The notes: generated by a model not told the origin, from the letters alone. A stretch of 64,000 nucleotides of DNA from Panulirus ornatus (GCF_036320965.1 NC_092234.1:33627703-33691702); one strand, 5' to 3'. Positions 45,220-57,694 are shown, numbered from the stretch's first letter. Program-made: numbers and translations.

Positions 45220-46480
45220 TATATATTCACCCTCTCTCATACCAGTCTCTCCTCCACCGTCCTTACCTCTCACATATGTCTCCCCTCTCTCCTCCCTCAT
45301 CACCCCATCCTCCCAACCTCCTGCCTCTCTCACCAATCTTCCGTCTCACCCTAATTCCTCTCTCATCATCCTCCCCGCTTACCCCAGTTCCTTATCACCC
45401 TCCTGTCCCACACGAGTTCCTCCTTCACCATCCTTCCCGCTCACCCCAGTTCCCCATTACCATCCTCCCCCTCTCACCCAAGTTCCCCATTACCATCTTC
45501 TCCAGTCACTCCAGTTCCTCCCTCATCATCCTCCCCTCTGACCCCTTCCTTACCGCCCTCCTGCCCCTCACAAATTCCTCCTTCACCATCTTCCTCTTTC
45601 ACCGCCGTTCCATCGAACCATCCTCTCCTCTGATCCCCACTCCCCCCCCCCCCTCACTATCCTACCCACTCACTACAATTCCACCTTAACATCCTCCCCT
45701 CTCAACCCAGTCCCTCACCACCCTCCCGTCCCACACCAGTTCCTCCCTCAATATCCTCCCCTCTCACTCCAGTTCTTCCTCCCTCACCATCCTCCCCCTC
45801 TCATCCCAGTTCCTCCCTAACCATCCTCCCCTCTCACCCCAGTTCTTCCCTCACTACCCTCCCCTCTCACACCAGTTCTTCCCTCACTTCCCTCCCCTCT
45901 CACCCCAGTTCTTCACTCACCATCCTCCTCTCTCACCCCAGTTCCTCCCTTACTACCCTCCCCTCTCACCCCAGTTCTTCCCTCACTATCCTCCCCTCTC
46001 ACCCCAGTTCTTCCCTCCCTACCCTCCCCTCTCACCCCAGTTCTTCCCTCACTATCCTCCCCTCTCACCCCAGTTCTTCCCTCACTACCCTCCCCTCTCA
46101 CACCAGTTCTTCCCTCACTTCCCTCCCCTCTCACCCCAGTTCTTCCCTCACTATCCTCCCCTCTCACCCCAGTTCTTCCCTCCCTACCCTCCCCTCTCAC
46201 CCCAGTTCTTCCCTCACTATCCTCCCCTCTCACCCCAGTTCTTCCCTCACTACCCTCCCCTCTCACACCAGTTCTTCCCTCACTTCCCTCCCCTCTCACC
46301 CCAGTTCTTCCCTCACTATCCTCCCCTCTCACCCCAGTTCTTCCCTCACTATCCTCCCCTCTCACCCCAGTTCTTCCCTCACTATCCTCCCCTCTCACCC
46401 CAGTTCTTCCCTCACTATCCTCCCCTCTCACCCCAGTTCTTCCCTCCCTACCCTCCCCTCTCGCACCATCTCCTTCCTGA
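45220..46480. repeat. 33-bp polypyrimidine minisatellite, about 1.2 kb
   Basis: Early copies (to about 45900) are irregular. From 45900 units of CCTCCCCTCTCACCCCAGTT plus CTTCCCTCACTAT repeat at 33 bp with very high similarity. Blocks of several units are themselves repeated, for example the group near 45970-46100 and that near 46150-46270. The plus strand is about nine-tenths pyrimidine. The 11-residue Arg/Glu/Gly peptide repeat on the minus strand is an artefact of the period. Confidence 0.94.
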
Positions 46481-46769
46481 CCGTCCCCCGCTCCTCACCG
46501 CAGCAGTATTCACCATCATCATCACCATCACCAGGCGAGCACCAGTACCTTCACCATCCGGTCACAGTCTAACAGAATCCTGAGTCCACGTTTTTTTTTT
46601 TAACCAAGATTTAAGAGAGTCAGGGAGGAGGGGCAGCCGTTCATTGGTGATTCAGGTCACGGTGAGGCTAACGAGCGCGTTAATTACATCCTGGCATCGT
46701 TATTGTCACAGTGCCACATAGTAATTCCCCAGACCTGGTCCTGCTTGGCTGCGCCTCATCTGATTCACT

Positions 46770-46770
<1 letters not shown>
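46481..46770. other. Unassigned sequence
   Basis: Short ATC triplet runs near 46510, then ordinary sequence including GCGCGTTAATTACATCC. No gene. Confidence 0.35.

Positions 46771-46850
<80 letters not shown>
46771..46850. repeat. (CT)n microsatellite
   Basis: A pure CT tract of about 80 bp. Confidence 0.98.
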
Positions 46851-46853
<3 letters not shown>

Positions 46854-47159
46854 CTTTTAACCGGAGTGTTGCCATCAACAGCTTTCCTGGGAGGGGAGTA
46901 TTATGCACGAATGTCTTTCTCTCGTACTGCCTTTCCATCTGCGAGGGTGAACATGAAATATCAAGGCGTTAAATTACGATCTTCAACCGAATACCATCGT
47001 TGTAACTCCCACGAAGTGTAGAAAAGCCTTACGAAATCCTTATGAACGCATCATACACAGTCACACAGACAGAAATATATATATGCATCACTAAATCAAT
47101 GCGACGCATAGTTGCCCAGTGTGCACATAAATCCAGATATATTACAAACTATTGAAATA

Positions 47160-48600
47160 AATATATGGGGAAGGGGAAAGCCGGAGGTAAGAGCTAGACC
47201 TGCACAGAGCCTATGGTCAAAGCGGCGTCTCACACGATACACCGAAACTCGTCAAGACTTTGGCGGTGTGTAGACGCCCCTCAGCGGAGGGAACGTCCCA
47301 GGGGAATGGAAGAGAGACAACGATGTGTCAATTTTCACAAAAAAGAAAAATAACACAGATTCTCCTTGACTTACACGCCATCATTTTCTAACGAGCATGA
47401 CCTGCACGTAGAAGAGAAAATAATGAGAAGCAAGACAGGAATAAAACATGACCAGCACAAGCTACCTAAGCACGAGACAACAATGGACTCAAACGAAAAT
47501 CTTGTATGACGAACCTGTTATATTTCTATGACCAAGGGAGCAATGTCTTAGAAAAATGGGATGAGTAGGTGTACTGTATACTCTTGGACTGCTAAAAGGC
47601 CTTCGATACTGCTCCTACAAGACAGGTGGTGAAGTTAAACAACCAAGCTGGGGCTTACAGAAATGCTGCCCAGGTATACTGACCGGTACCTACATGGGAT
47701 TAAACCGTGGGGTCCTTTAAGGCTCAGTGCTTGGGCCAGTACTGTTTCTAATCAACGTAAATAATGGGCCAGTGCTATTTCTAATCAACGTAAATAATGG
47801 GCCACTACTATTTCTAATCAACGTAAATAATGGGCCACTACTATTTCTAATCAACGTAAATAATGGGCCAGTACTATTTCAAATCAACGTAATGGGCCAG
47901 TACTATTTCTAATCAACGTAAATAATAGGCCAGTACTATTTCTAATCAACGTAAATAATGGGCCACTACTATTTCTAATCAACGTAAATAATGGGCCGGT
48001 ACTATTTCTAATCAACGTAAATAATTTGACAAACGAGGTGTAATCTCCCCTAAATTTGTTTTCTGATGATGCTAACAACATGAAAGAAAGGCAAAGCAAC
48101 AGGGACTGCGAAATACGGCTGGATCTAGACAATGGGTTTTCGAAATCTAACCCTGAAAATAGGCCAAGACTCAAACAGGCCAAACGATGAACACCGTACC
48201 GATGGAAATAGCTTCAAGAACCGTGATGTGAGAGGAACATATTAGGTGACACCACACCCGGCCAGTCGCTACCGGTACATGTGAGGAGGATCGGGAGGGA
48301 GGCAAGCTAAATCTTGATTATTGTCAAAAATCGCCAATAAGCATATGGGGGAGTGAGGTGTCCAGGATCATGTACACAAGACACATGCTGTTCTCCCTAG
48401 GGTTGTCCAGGCTTCAATAGCCTGGTCCCCTCACCTGATGATCCACACAGAGTTGCTAGGAAAGGATGCAAAAAGCAACAACGAATGGCATCAGAACTGA
48501 ATGGGATGAACTACGAAGAGGAGCGGGGAAGCTCTCGATCTGCCCATCTTTGAAGAGAGAAAAATAAGGGGAAACGTGACAACTATCTACATATATACTT
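47160..48600 (+). pseudogene. Decayed CR1/L2-like LINE with an amplified RT motif
   Basis: Plus-strand fragments in order: a KSCMTNLLYFYD block near 47495 (usual SCLTNLLxFxD), KAFDTAP near 47595 (usual KAFDTVP, catalytic Asp present), then LGPVLFLINVNN at 47731. That motif is repeated about nine times before LFSDDANNMKERQ near 48055, at the FADD position with SDD in place of ADD. A RKGCKKQQRMASELNGMNYE block near 48460 matches the QRRATKM...L region. Stops and frameshifts are many. The repeat array has pushed the catalytic boxes apart, so it cannot encode a working RT. Confidence 0.75.
47731..48022 (+). repeat. 33-bp minisatellite derived from an RT motif
   Basis: Units of 33 bp (GGGCCAGTACTATTTCTAAT plus CAACGTAAATAAT) encode the peptide NNGPVLFLINV, the motif before the catalytic box of a LINE RT. 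About nine copies are present. One, at 47880, is shortened. Confidence 0.9.
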
Positions 48601-50639
48601 CTGAGACGTCATGACGACCTTAACCTAAATCATCTCTATGTTCCTAGTAAAGCCCCTACAATACAGCGGAACAAGTAGATGTTACGCATGTAAAGAGCAC
48701 GGAAGGACGTGGGGTATCATTCCCTCAGCAAACAGAGTTGTGGCACGTGGCACACGCTGAGCCTGGAGCAACTACATACAACTACCATTACAGAATTTAC
48801 ACCATTATATAACAAGAATACAACTGTAATACATGGGGCCCTCACGACCGTCAACCCGCCTCCCCCTTATGTACAGTGAGTTACTACCAGATTGGTCATA
48901 ACACACGCTAAAGCTACTCACTCACAGTAACTCGAAAATTACCTCAGCTAAAGATAAGTAACAAACAACACTGCTCTGTACCTATTCCCTTTAGCCGCTT
49001 TCCCATTTTCCATGGGTGAATCAAGGGTGCACAGGCATCCACCCTTGGTGGGGATATTTACGTACTAAAAGGAGTGAAGGGGACCCCCACCCGAGACTCG
49101 TAAGCTGGCGGAGGAGAGGAAAGCCCAGTTCCACCCCCCTAGTGGTTAGGGTGGGACTTGCTCACCAGCTACCCGACCACACAATACTAACCTTGCACAC
49201 TCACTATCCCCGCCTCCCACACGCCGCTAATACTGCCGCTAGTTCGATTCATTATTAGATCAGGGGAGCATTACCACCACCCTTGTACCTAGTAATTACA
49301 TGGAGAGAATCCCACTTAATCTGATTGTCCACAGCTGCCCTGGCCTTTTCTTGTTGCTGCTCTTACTTTCCTCCGCTTCTATGATCTCTATATAATCAAG
49401 AGATGTGATCTTCTGCAATACCTAAATATTTGAAACCGAACGGTTTGTATTTCTAACATTCTGTTTGTTATATTCCTATCAACGATACACAAAAAGGTAA
49501 TTAGTTCATGGTAGGCTAGTGAAGTTTTATTGCTGATTACCAAATTTTTGCATTAGTCATGCATAGAGTAATCTATCATCGACACCATTTCCTTTTCTTT
49601 TCTTCACAAAGTTATTCTCTATCAAGTAGCTCTAAGCAATCACTAAAATGCTGTAGTTATCCTTAAATTATGAACAACACGTTTTCTGAAAACCTTTTTC
49701 GCTCGTCTCATTTTCTATGAATCCAAGGTTTATTTCTCGAACTCAAAATAATCTGGAGTGATTAAGGTAATGGACTGGAGTATGCCATTGTAAAAACCTC
49801 TCATACATACGATCCATCTCGGATCTAAACTCATGTTGAGAGGTATACTATCATGTACATGAGGTGAGCCATCATCTTTTATGATGTGGTGATAAAAGTG
49901 AGACAGATGGAAACATGTACTCAGGCTGACATTACGTACAGAATAAACCCTTCCTAACAGCGCATCACTCCTGTACATCATCGACCTCACATGGCAGCGC
50001 TGAACTACTGACACGTATCTTGTAACCGAGCAGATACAAAGACCATCCCTAGCTTAAGAAGCCGTCACGAAGCGCTTACAGTACAAGCTACTTAAGTGGC
50101 ACACATTTACATCTGGGAGGCAGCCAACACTTTGAACTAAGAAATCATGCTTACAAAACATTCAGATTGTACAATTACTTATGTAATCAATACTCATTAC
50201 GTTTTACGACAAAACTCAATCAAATGTGGTAAGTGACATCCTCTGAGAACTGGAAACACAGAGGGTTTACAACCGTGGCGGACAGACGGGAGGAAGGGTC
50301 AGTCTGGACGGGAGCAGGCGTAACGTGGGCGATGACAGTAATACATGGCTTAACTACATCCTTATGAGCTGACTCAGACCGGGGAAAGACGGTGGCGATA
50401 CGCCTTGAATCTAACTCAGATAACCGACGACGGAGATAAGCTGGCATTTTCCTACAGACTACTACTGACTGCTCTCACCACCTGAAAATCTAACGCAATT
50501 TAGCCTCAGTAGTTTACCTCTTTATACACCCAACTGTGTCCTCCGCCTTAGCGTGGCAGGAACAAGGAATAAATGAACAAGATCTTCATTTACATACAAT
50601 GCTATCTAGCTATCCTGCATACTGTTTGTGTTGATCATA
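48601..50639. other. Unassigned sequence
   Basis: About 2 kb without a recognised element. GGGTGCACAGGCATCCACCC at 49024 forms a small hairpin. Frames of 60-94 codons here show no domain. Confidence 0.35.
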
Positions 50640-51060
50640 ACTCAGCTCAACACACCATCCCATAGTTTCCTCGACCACATCGTATGTCCTGGCTCAGCCC
50701 GGTGAGAGCACATTGGCATCCTATACACTACCTCGATCTTATTCATTCTATCCCATAAACGCTTCTTTCTTTCTTGAATATTCAGTCTCCGATTCCACCA
50801 AACCTCCTTCTACTTCTGACACGTAAATCCTCTTAGTCTTTCTTCGATCATCCTCTCTCTACGTCCAAACTTTTTAAGTATCAATCCGCCTCACGCCATA
50901 TATCCATCCACCTCCTATCATCTTCGTTCAACGTCCAAGACTCACACCCACACAACACTGCTAAGACTACTATACATCCAGACGTGCACAGCTTTGCTCC
51001 AACAAATAATGACCTCCCCTTCCACACGTTCCTTAATGCTCAAGTCACGTGCGAATTTCT
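50640..51060 (-). pseudogene. Old C-terminal fragment of an RTE-like LINE (antisense)
   Basis: On the minus strand, a block reading VLCGCESWTLN near 50960-50930 matches LYGCEAWAMD of the intact [14 protein letters not shown] near 50835-50810 matches its [10 protein letters not shown]. The sequence between is shortened and frame-broken. It belongs to a deeply diverged subfamily. Confidence 0.7.
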
Positions 51061-51423
51061 ACGCTGAGTTAAATCAGCTGAGGATGAGTAACTACCACTT
51101 TCAATTTTATTGCTATCTTATTAACGGCAACAATTAGGCGTTTCAGCCTCTCCACTGGGATGAGAACACACAGCTGCCGTTTGACAGTCAACAAAACTAA
51201 AGGCAGCAAACAGCTGTTGTCCCCTGGCTTACCAGATGAACAGTGAACACGATGAACAGGCAGACGATGTACACTGTCCTCAGAGGTTTGCTTGGAGCAG
51301 TGATCCACAAACGACACTGACGGGCAAGCACTGAGGCTCCACGCCGAGTTTTACGGGTATGAAAATGACAAAAAAAAATGGAAGATAAGTTAGCAAAAGG
51401 ACGATATTACCATACAGTATAAA

Positions 51424-51556
51424 GCGCCATCAACCACGACGGTACGACTCTTAGGTACAAAGGCTTGGCCTTTCACCTGATCCTTAAGGGTCGAGTGAAA
51501 GGCCAGGTCAACACACCTAAGGGTCGTACCGTCGTGCTCTAAGGGTTAATGGCGTC
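51424..51556. mobile_element. Palindromic MITE-like element
   Basis: Outer arms CACGACGGTACGACTCTTAG (51435) and CTAAGGGTCGTACCGTCGTG (51518-51537) are inverted copies. Inner arms TGGCCTTTCACCTGATCC and GGGTCGAGTGAAAGGCCA are inverted again around CTTAAG. The match even extends to GCGCCAT/ATGGCGTC at the ends, after a 6-bp gap. Nearly the whole 130 bp can fold into one hairpin. Related pieces lie at 8362, 18010 and 44480. There is no ORF. TTAA at 51546 could be a target site, but this is not established. Confidence 0.75.
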
Positions 51557-51659
51557 CAGATACGGTAGTAAACTGGGAACTGATCTCAGCAACAAACCTC
51601 ATGGAAACCTGATCAGAAGTGCAGGATTAATGATGATGACAAACTTGATGTTTAGCTAA
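51557..51659. other. Spacer
   Basis: No feature recognised. Confidence 0.3.
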
Positions 51660-52275
51660 CTAGGGAATACCTGGGAATGGCCTCGGAAAGACCTGGGGAA
51701 GACCTGACGAGGAAGTAGAGGAAAGTTGGGAAGAAGCTGGAAAACCCTCAAGGAAGACCTGGGAAGGATCTGGGGAAGATCTGGGAAGGACCTATATAAA
51801 ATTTGAGGAACACCTGCGGAGGATCTAGGGTTGAATTGGTGATACATTGGAAAGGGCCTGAAGACCTGGGGTGGACCTGATGAGATGATGGGGAAGATTT
51901 TGGGAGGACCTGAGGAACTTCAGGAAGACTTGAGGAGGACACTGGGAAGACCCGGGAAGGACCTGAGAAGATTTGAAGACCTGGAGAAAGCCTGATGAAC
52001 TTGGGAAATATTAGGGAGAACCTAAGAAAGGCTTAAGAAAGACATGAGGAAAATCTTAAGAAGACCTGGTGAGGAACTTTACAAAACTTGAGAAAGACTT
52101 GAAGAGGACCTGATGAGGAAATGAGCAAGATGTGAGAGGGCCTGGAGGAGACATTAGGAGGACCCGAGGAGAATCTAGAGAACAACACTTGGGGAAGACC
52201 TGGGGCGGACCTTGGAAATAACTACTGTGGAAGTGAAAGAGATTTGGGAAGGACCTGGAGAAGACCGGTTTGTGC
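51660..52275. repeat. Degenerate purine-rich minisatellite
   Basis: GAAGACCTG(G/A)GGA and GGACCTGA-like words recur in scrambled order at about 12-18 bp spacing over 600 bp. The antisense Ser/Pro/Phe-rich frames are a result of this. Confidence 0.85.
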
Positions 52276-52375
52276 ACTTGTCTGATACTCTTTCACGGCC
52301 GAACCGAGGTCGTAAAAGCCCCAGATTTTAGGTGTAAGTGTTGACCAGGATTTGAAGTTAATGCAACCTGGCATT

Positions 52376-52730
<355 letters not shown>

Positions 52731-54300
52731 TAACTGGTGTGGGAGTCACCGGAGTGTCATAATGATGAACTAGCGGATTTACCATCTTGATCTCTCGCCA
52801 GTACAAATAGACTGGACTGCCTGATGTGCACTGAATCGATGCCATTAATAATTTCATATCTTCTGTCCTGATATGTTAAGCCTTTCAATAGATACAGGGA
52901 AGTTATTAATAAAATATATCAATTAAACTCTTTCTCCTTAAGACCACGCCTCACCTTATTTGCCATCGCAAGTTTCCCGTGGCAGTAATACCCAGTGCAA
53001 CATTCCAATGAAGTTTAATAATAGCATTTCATACGAGTGAGAGCGGGGCGTCGCTAACAGCCTTCCCATCATTAGCGGGACAGTAATTGGAAAAGTACAG
53101 AATTAATTCACTGAAGACCTCCTCTCTTTCTCTCCCTCTCCCTCTCTTCTTAACTTCCCAACCCGAGAGGAAGATTCCGTCCTTTCCATTTACTTAAATA
53201 GTTTTATCAAGAAATTATTAATCACACTAACTTCCACCACTTTAAAAGTTATTTCTTTTTTTTTCTTCATGGAGAATGATCTCATTACAAGTTTTGGATC
53301 AAACTTAAACTCTTGTCATCTGTAATTACTTCAAGTCGGGTTATACATCATTAAACGTCCCGGCGCTGTGCGTGCAGGAGTGTTAACTGTGCGGACAATT
53401 AATAAGGCAGCGGCGGCCTGCCTGCCTGCCTGCCTGGCCTATTATGTCAGAATTACCCACAAGGAAACTGTACTATTCTTTATCGGGAACATAAGGGAGC
53501 CAACCAACCTCGCTTCGCTGAATAGGAGAGGAAATCTTTCTTTATGACTCCCGTTTTCTCTAATCCCGATAATGAGCGGGACGCATTAGCCAATCCCAGC
53601 ACGCCACTCCTTAATGCTGATTAATGATTGGTCCATATTAGAGGGACACGACATCCTTGGTTTATTACAGGGGGTGGGGAGCGGGTCGCGATGCCATCTT
53701 TCAGACGGGGGAGAGATCACTTAATTAATCTAATAAAGGCACAGTGATCGCCCGGATGACTCGTACCACCAATTAGGTGGCACGCCGCTCATCTGCATAT
53801 GTAGCGACAAAGACGGCCAGCTCGCGCGGAAACTGACCCCGGGAACGGCAGAATGGACCCAGCCAGGCAGGCGAAGACCACGCCCACCGCTTGATGCGTT
53901 TTTGTTTCTTATATGTGAGGCAATTAGTGGCGGGCATGCTCCGTTAACCAGGCTAATGTCATCCCCTGCCTAGGATGTGGGGCCTCCCCACCACCACTGT
54001 TAATGCACCACTCAACCACCACCATTATCATGACGGGATTTCATCCCTGGTAGTCAGGTGGTGGTGGTGTGCCAGTCATCTCAAGGGGCTTATACGTAAC
54101 CTGATTTGATGATCATATATGAAGGGAAATTCAGGCCAGGTTTCCCCTAACCAGTGCTACAGCAGGACAACTTTGCTGCGCAGCCCACGGAGAAAGGAAG
54201 ATGCGTCGTCGCCTCACTACCTGACGTACAACTTAACGTTGGTCGTAGGTTGAAAAGCCTGCATCATATACTTGTGATGATGTAAGCTGTTCTCTCCCAG
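52731..54300. other. Non-repetitive sequence, possible regulatory DNA
   Basis: This is the longest stretch free of repeats. Positions 53320-53960 are rich in TAAT/ATTA words (ACAATTAATAAGG, GCTGATTAATGATTGG, CACTTAATTAATC, CCAATTAGG, GCAATTAGTGG) and hold CATCTGCATATG with two E-box-like words. Clustered homeodomain-type sites fit a cis-regulatory module, but this is inference from base words only. No coding exon is evident. Confidence 0.35.
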
Positions 54301-55110
54301 CAGTGGAGGAATCGAACATCATCAGAACCATAACTCTGGTCGGCAATTTTTTTGCTAAAGTTACGCCAGTTGGAATAATGTTCAACTTAGAACTTTACCT
54401 GACTCATGACTTGAAAAAGCTTCCACCTTCGGCCATGAAACTTAAAACCGATCTTTTCTATTCATTTTCCAAACAAAGTGTCATCTCATTCCCGGCAACT
54501 ACGTTGTGCTACGGGTAACACAAGTGCTCCTTGGAAAACCCTTGTAATTTTGCCTCATTTAAGGTAAACCTGGCAGTGACAATTCCACTTCGAGAGCAGA
54601 GTATGGAGTCAGAGTAAGGAATACGTGGTCAGCCTGAGGGAAGAGATGCACCAGCCACAGTTCTGATGATCCATCTGGGCAACAAATGATCAGAGGTTCA
54701 TGTCAGTCCGTCTGAGGATGTTTTGTGTCTGAATGGCTCCAATACATCGCCTGAAATTTGCTCACTGAAAATAATGAGAAAATATATATATAAGTGAAAT
54801 TCCCCCGGACAATTGTTCTTATTTCCTTACTAACAGATATTCCATGGGACATTTGTGTTGACTGCTGCACAACACAGCAGGTGGGAGCGAAAAGTCGACT
54901 AGTCAAAGTTAGAAAAAATTACATTAAATACCACTGATAAGGATGGAATTTTCTTCAGTATTAGCCAAGGGAAGCTGCAGGTAAAGCCTCTCTATATGTG
55001 ACATAACCTTAGCAAAACGCAAATTAGAGTTAGGGAACTTATGCCATTCAGTTATTAAGATGCTACGACAATAATCCATATACAGTCTCATGTGTTTAAT
55101 TTTATTCTTA
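54301..55110. other. Unassigned sequence
   Basis: A 71-codon frame at 54303-54518 and a 67-codon antisense frame at 54703-54906 show no domain and are not called. Confidence 0.35.
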
Positions 55111-55112
55111 CT

Positions 55113-55172
<60 letters not shown>
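55111..55172. repeat. (GT)n at a LINE 3' end
   Basis: A GT tract (CA on the minus strand) lying just beyond the 3' end block of the antisense LINE that begins at 55180. Confidence 0.96.
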
Positions 55173-55173
<1 letters not shown>

Positions 55174-55179
55174 TCAACT

Positions 55180-56043
55180 ATCTGTACAGTACGAAGGAGT
55201 TATACTCTCGTGGGGCCACATAATATGTATTCGCTTAGTTCCTTAGTGTGCATTCTTGTTGCTGTAGCTCTGCATTTTTCGACAACAATCTTCTATCACC
55301 ATCATCAAACTGGTTTAGGAACTTGAGAGCTGTGATTACGTCACCCTTTAATCTTCTCTCTTCTATGGTGGTTAAATTTATGGCCTCTGACCTCCTACAG
55401 TAACTCAGCTCTTAATTCTGGTGCCTTCTTTGCTGCCTTCCTCTGGACCTTCTCTACTAGTTCTTTAGGCTTCACCAACCGCGTTACCAAAGTTTAGAAA
55501 CAATCTCGCTTTGGCCTAACATTTGCCGGGAATAGTTACAGAACAACTTCTTGTCCATATATTCAAAAGCAATTCTAAGATCTGCCAAATTGATAGTTTG
55601 TCTCTTTATAATTTTCCAAAGGCTGAGCTCTGGCGACGGGCTAGGCACAATGTCGACAACCAGGTCTCTCTCACACACAGATTCCTGCAGCTTATTTCCT
55701 ACTAGATAATCCTCTTACCGAGGCCTTCTTTCACTGTCCCCCATCCTCATTACTATATATCATCCAGGTTGAATTTAGTCAACTATGTATCAGACCAGCG
55801 TTGGAGTTCGTCTGGCCCCACTGTAAGTCGACGCAATCCTCACCATTCTTTACTTCCCTAATCAGTCGGGCACGATCCGTAAACATACACAGGCATCACT
55901 GAGGCCAGTCCTTCTGCCGGAGCATTTACAGATTTCATGAAGAGAAGTGGTCCCAGGACTGAACCCTGCGGCACGACAATGATGACCCCAAACCCATTAC
56001 GAGAAAGCTTCTCTTGACATGCGTCGTTTCTCTTCCACTCAGA

Positions 56044-56114
<71 letters not shown>

Positions 56115-57300
56115 TATATACAGAAAATATTTGTAATGCACAATTTCCTTTCCCTAAATCCGTGTTGTCTTTCAGTAAGGTATTTTGTCCTTTGCAAGTT
56201 ACCATCGATTTGCTTTCTAATTACCTTTTTCCGGTGATCCACAGACCACGTTCGGAAGAGAGATCGTTCTGTAGCTCAGTCCAATTCCTCTATCTCCTTT
56301 CTTAAAAATAGGCATGACATGCTTTCTTGCCCTCCCTTGGCACTACAACCTCCTCGAGTTACGTGATGAACAATATATCAGTACATGTGGGGAGGCTTCA
56401 TCCTATGGGCCAAGACCCTTTATATACTTTCTAGGAGTTTTACCGTTTCCCAAGACATCTTCCCCACATTGTCACGCCTGCGTTGGAGTTGTGCTGTCTT
56501 CCAGTGAGATATCATTTTTTCAACTTGTCTTTAGGCGCCTGGCGGCATATCTTTACATCGTACTCAACTCCACCCTCTCAATCCTTTAGCCTGATTAACT
56601 TCGCTTCATCCGACATTTAACTCAATGATTTCATGGATAAGATTAGGATCACCTCTTGTCATGTCCAAGCTATTCTTTCCTTGGTTTCTCTGCTCCTCCT
56701 TCCTTATTTTGCTGTACTCATTCTTTGTTTCTATATACCTTTTAAATGCTGGCTGGCTGTATTGCTTTTTGACATCCTTTGTTGAGCCATATATCTTTCT
56801 TCTCTAACCTTCCCTCTCCATTTGCGATTAAAGATGCCATGGTCTTCAATGCTGCACTCTAGTCTGCACAGAAGTTTCCATAAGAATGATCGGTGTCATG
56901 GCTATGGCACGCTATTCTCCAGTTTATTTTCTGAGACACTGTTTAAATGTGATTTCCACGACTGTATCCTCTCCTTGAGTCTGGTCTCTTCTCTTCTTAT
57001 TTCAAGTCCTCATTAACCCTATGGTCAAACTCAAGCATGACACGATCACTCTTCCCATATGGTGTATTAGGTAACCTGACGTTTTCAGTTTCACGGCTGC
57101 AATGTGCAAAGATGAGACCTGGTAATGACGGTGCAACAGATTCTTCCGATTCTAGAGCGTGGTCAGTAACATGATGGTGGAGGAAAGTTTCCAGTATACA
57201 CTGCACATCTGTGTCTGCATGGCTCCCTATCTTCAGAGAACCAGAGAATTCTCACGGTCTCTTTCTTTATAAGTGATATCAGACACTGTCAAAACTTTGC
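55180..57300 (-). pseudogene. Decayed CR1/L2-like LINE, near full length (antisense)
   Basis: Read on the minus strand. The endonuclease end, at 57200-56997, contains LETFLHHHVTDHA and NTPYGKSDRVMLEFDHRVNE, matching the usual LPLGKSDHxMLEF(D/H)xRVNE. A pre-RT block at 56242-56150 reads DHRKKVIRKQIDGNL then ERQHGFRERKLCITNI. A (GA)n tract follows, and then VPQGSVLGPLLF near 55960. The AFD catalytic part between the last two is missing. A C-terminal block lies near 55600, and the end block GGAGTTATACTCTCGTGGGG (plus strand) is at 55196. It is a clear pseudogene. Confidence 0.78.
56048..56110. repeat. (CT)n microsatellite at a deletion inside a LINE RT
   Basis: This pure CT tract sits between the CITNI block and the VPQGSVLGP block of the antisense LINE, where about 90-100 RT residues would be expected. 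Confidence 0.95.
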
Positions 57301-57540
57301 CACGTCAGAGCAGGGCGCGTCTCGTGTCTCATGCTTCATACACCAAGGAAAGCCTTTCTTGCTACCATGGTGTTCATACAGCTTCAACACTGCCTCACAG
57401 ATGACACCAGAGCTTAGCGGCCTCAACTTTATAACTCTTTGCTTCCTACACCATCCTGATTGTTCCTCTGTCGACACCGTTCAGTATCCGTTCCGATTCA
57501 TTTAAAGTCTTTGGAAGATTACTGTGCACGCCCGCGTTCG
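57301..57540. other. Unassigned sequence
   Basis: May be the 5' part of the antisense LINE, but no motif confirms it. Confidence 0.3.
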
Positions 57541-57542
57541 TG

Positions 57543-57588
<46 letters not shown>
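57541..57588. repeat. (GT)n microsatellite
   Basis: A GT tract. Confidence 0.97.
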
Positions 57589-57590
<2 letters not shown>

Positions 57591-57694
57591 GGGGAGAGAG
57601 TTTTCACTGTGTTGCCCCATCTCTTAACCTTGTATATGTGCCCTACGTCTTTATTCTTATGTGTATACAAAAACCCAACACTAAGAATGATACC

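Noticed and set aside
45913..46431. 172-codon Arg/Glu/Gly-rich repeat protein on the minus strand
   Set aside because: It is a product of the 33-bp polypyrimidine minisatellite; the period is a multiple of three.
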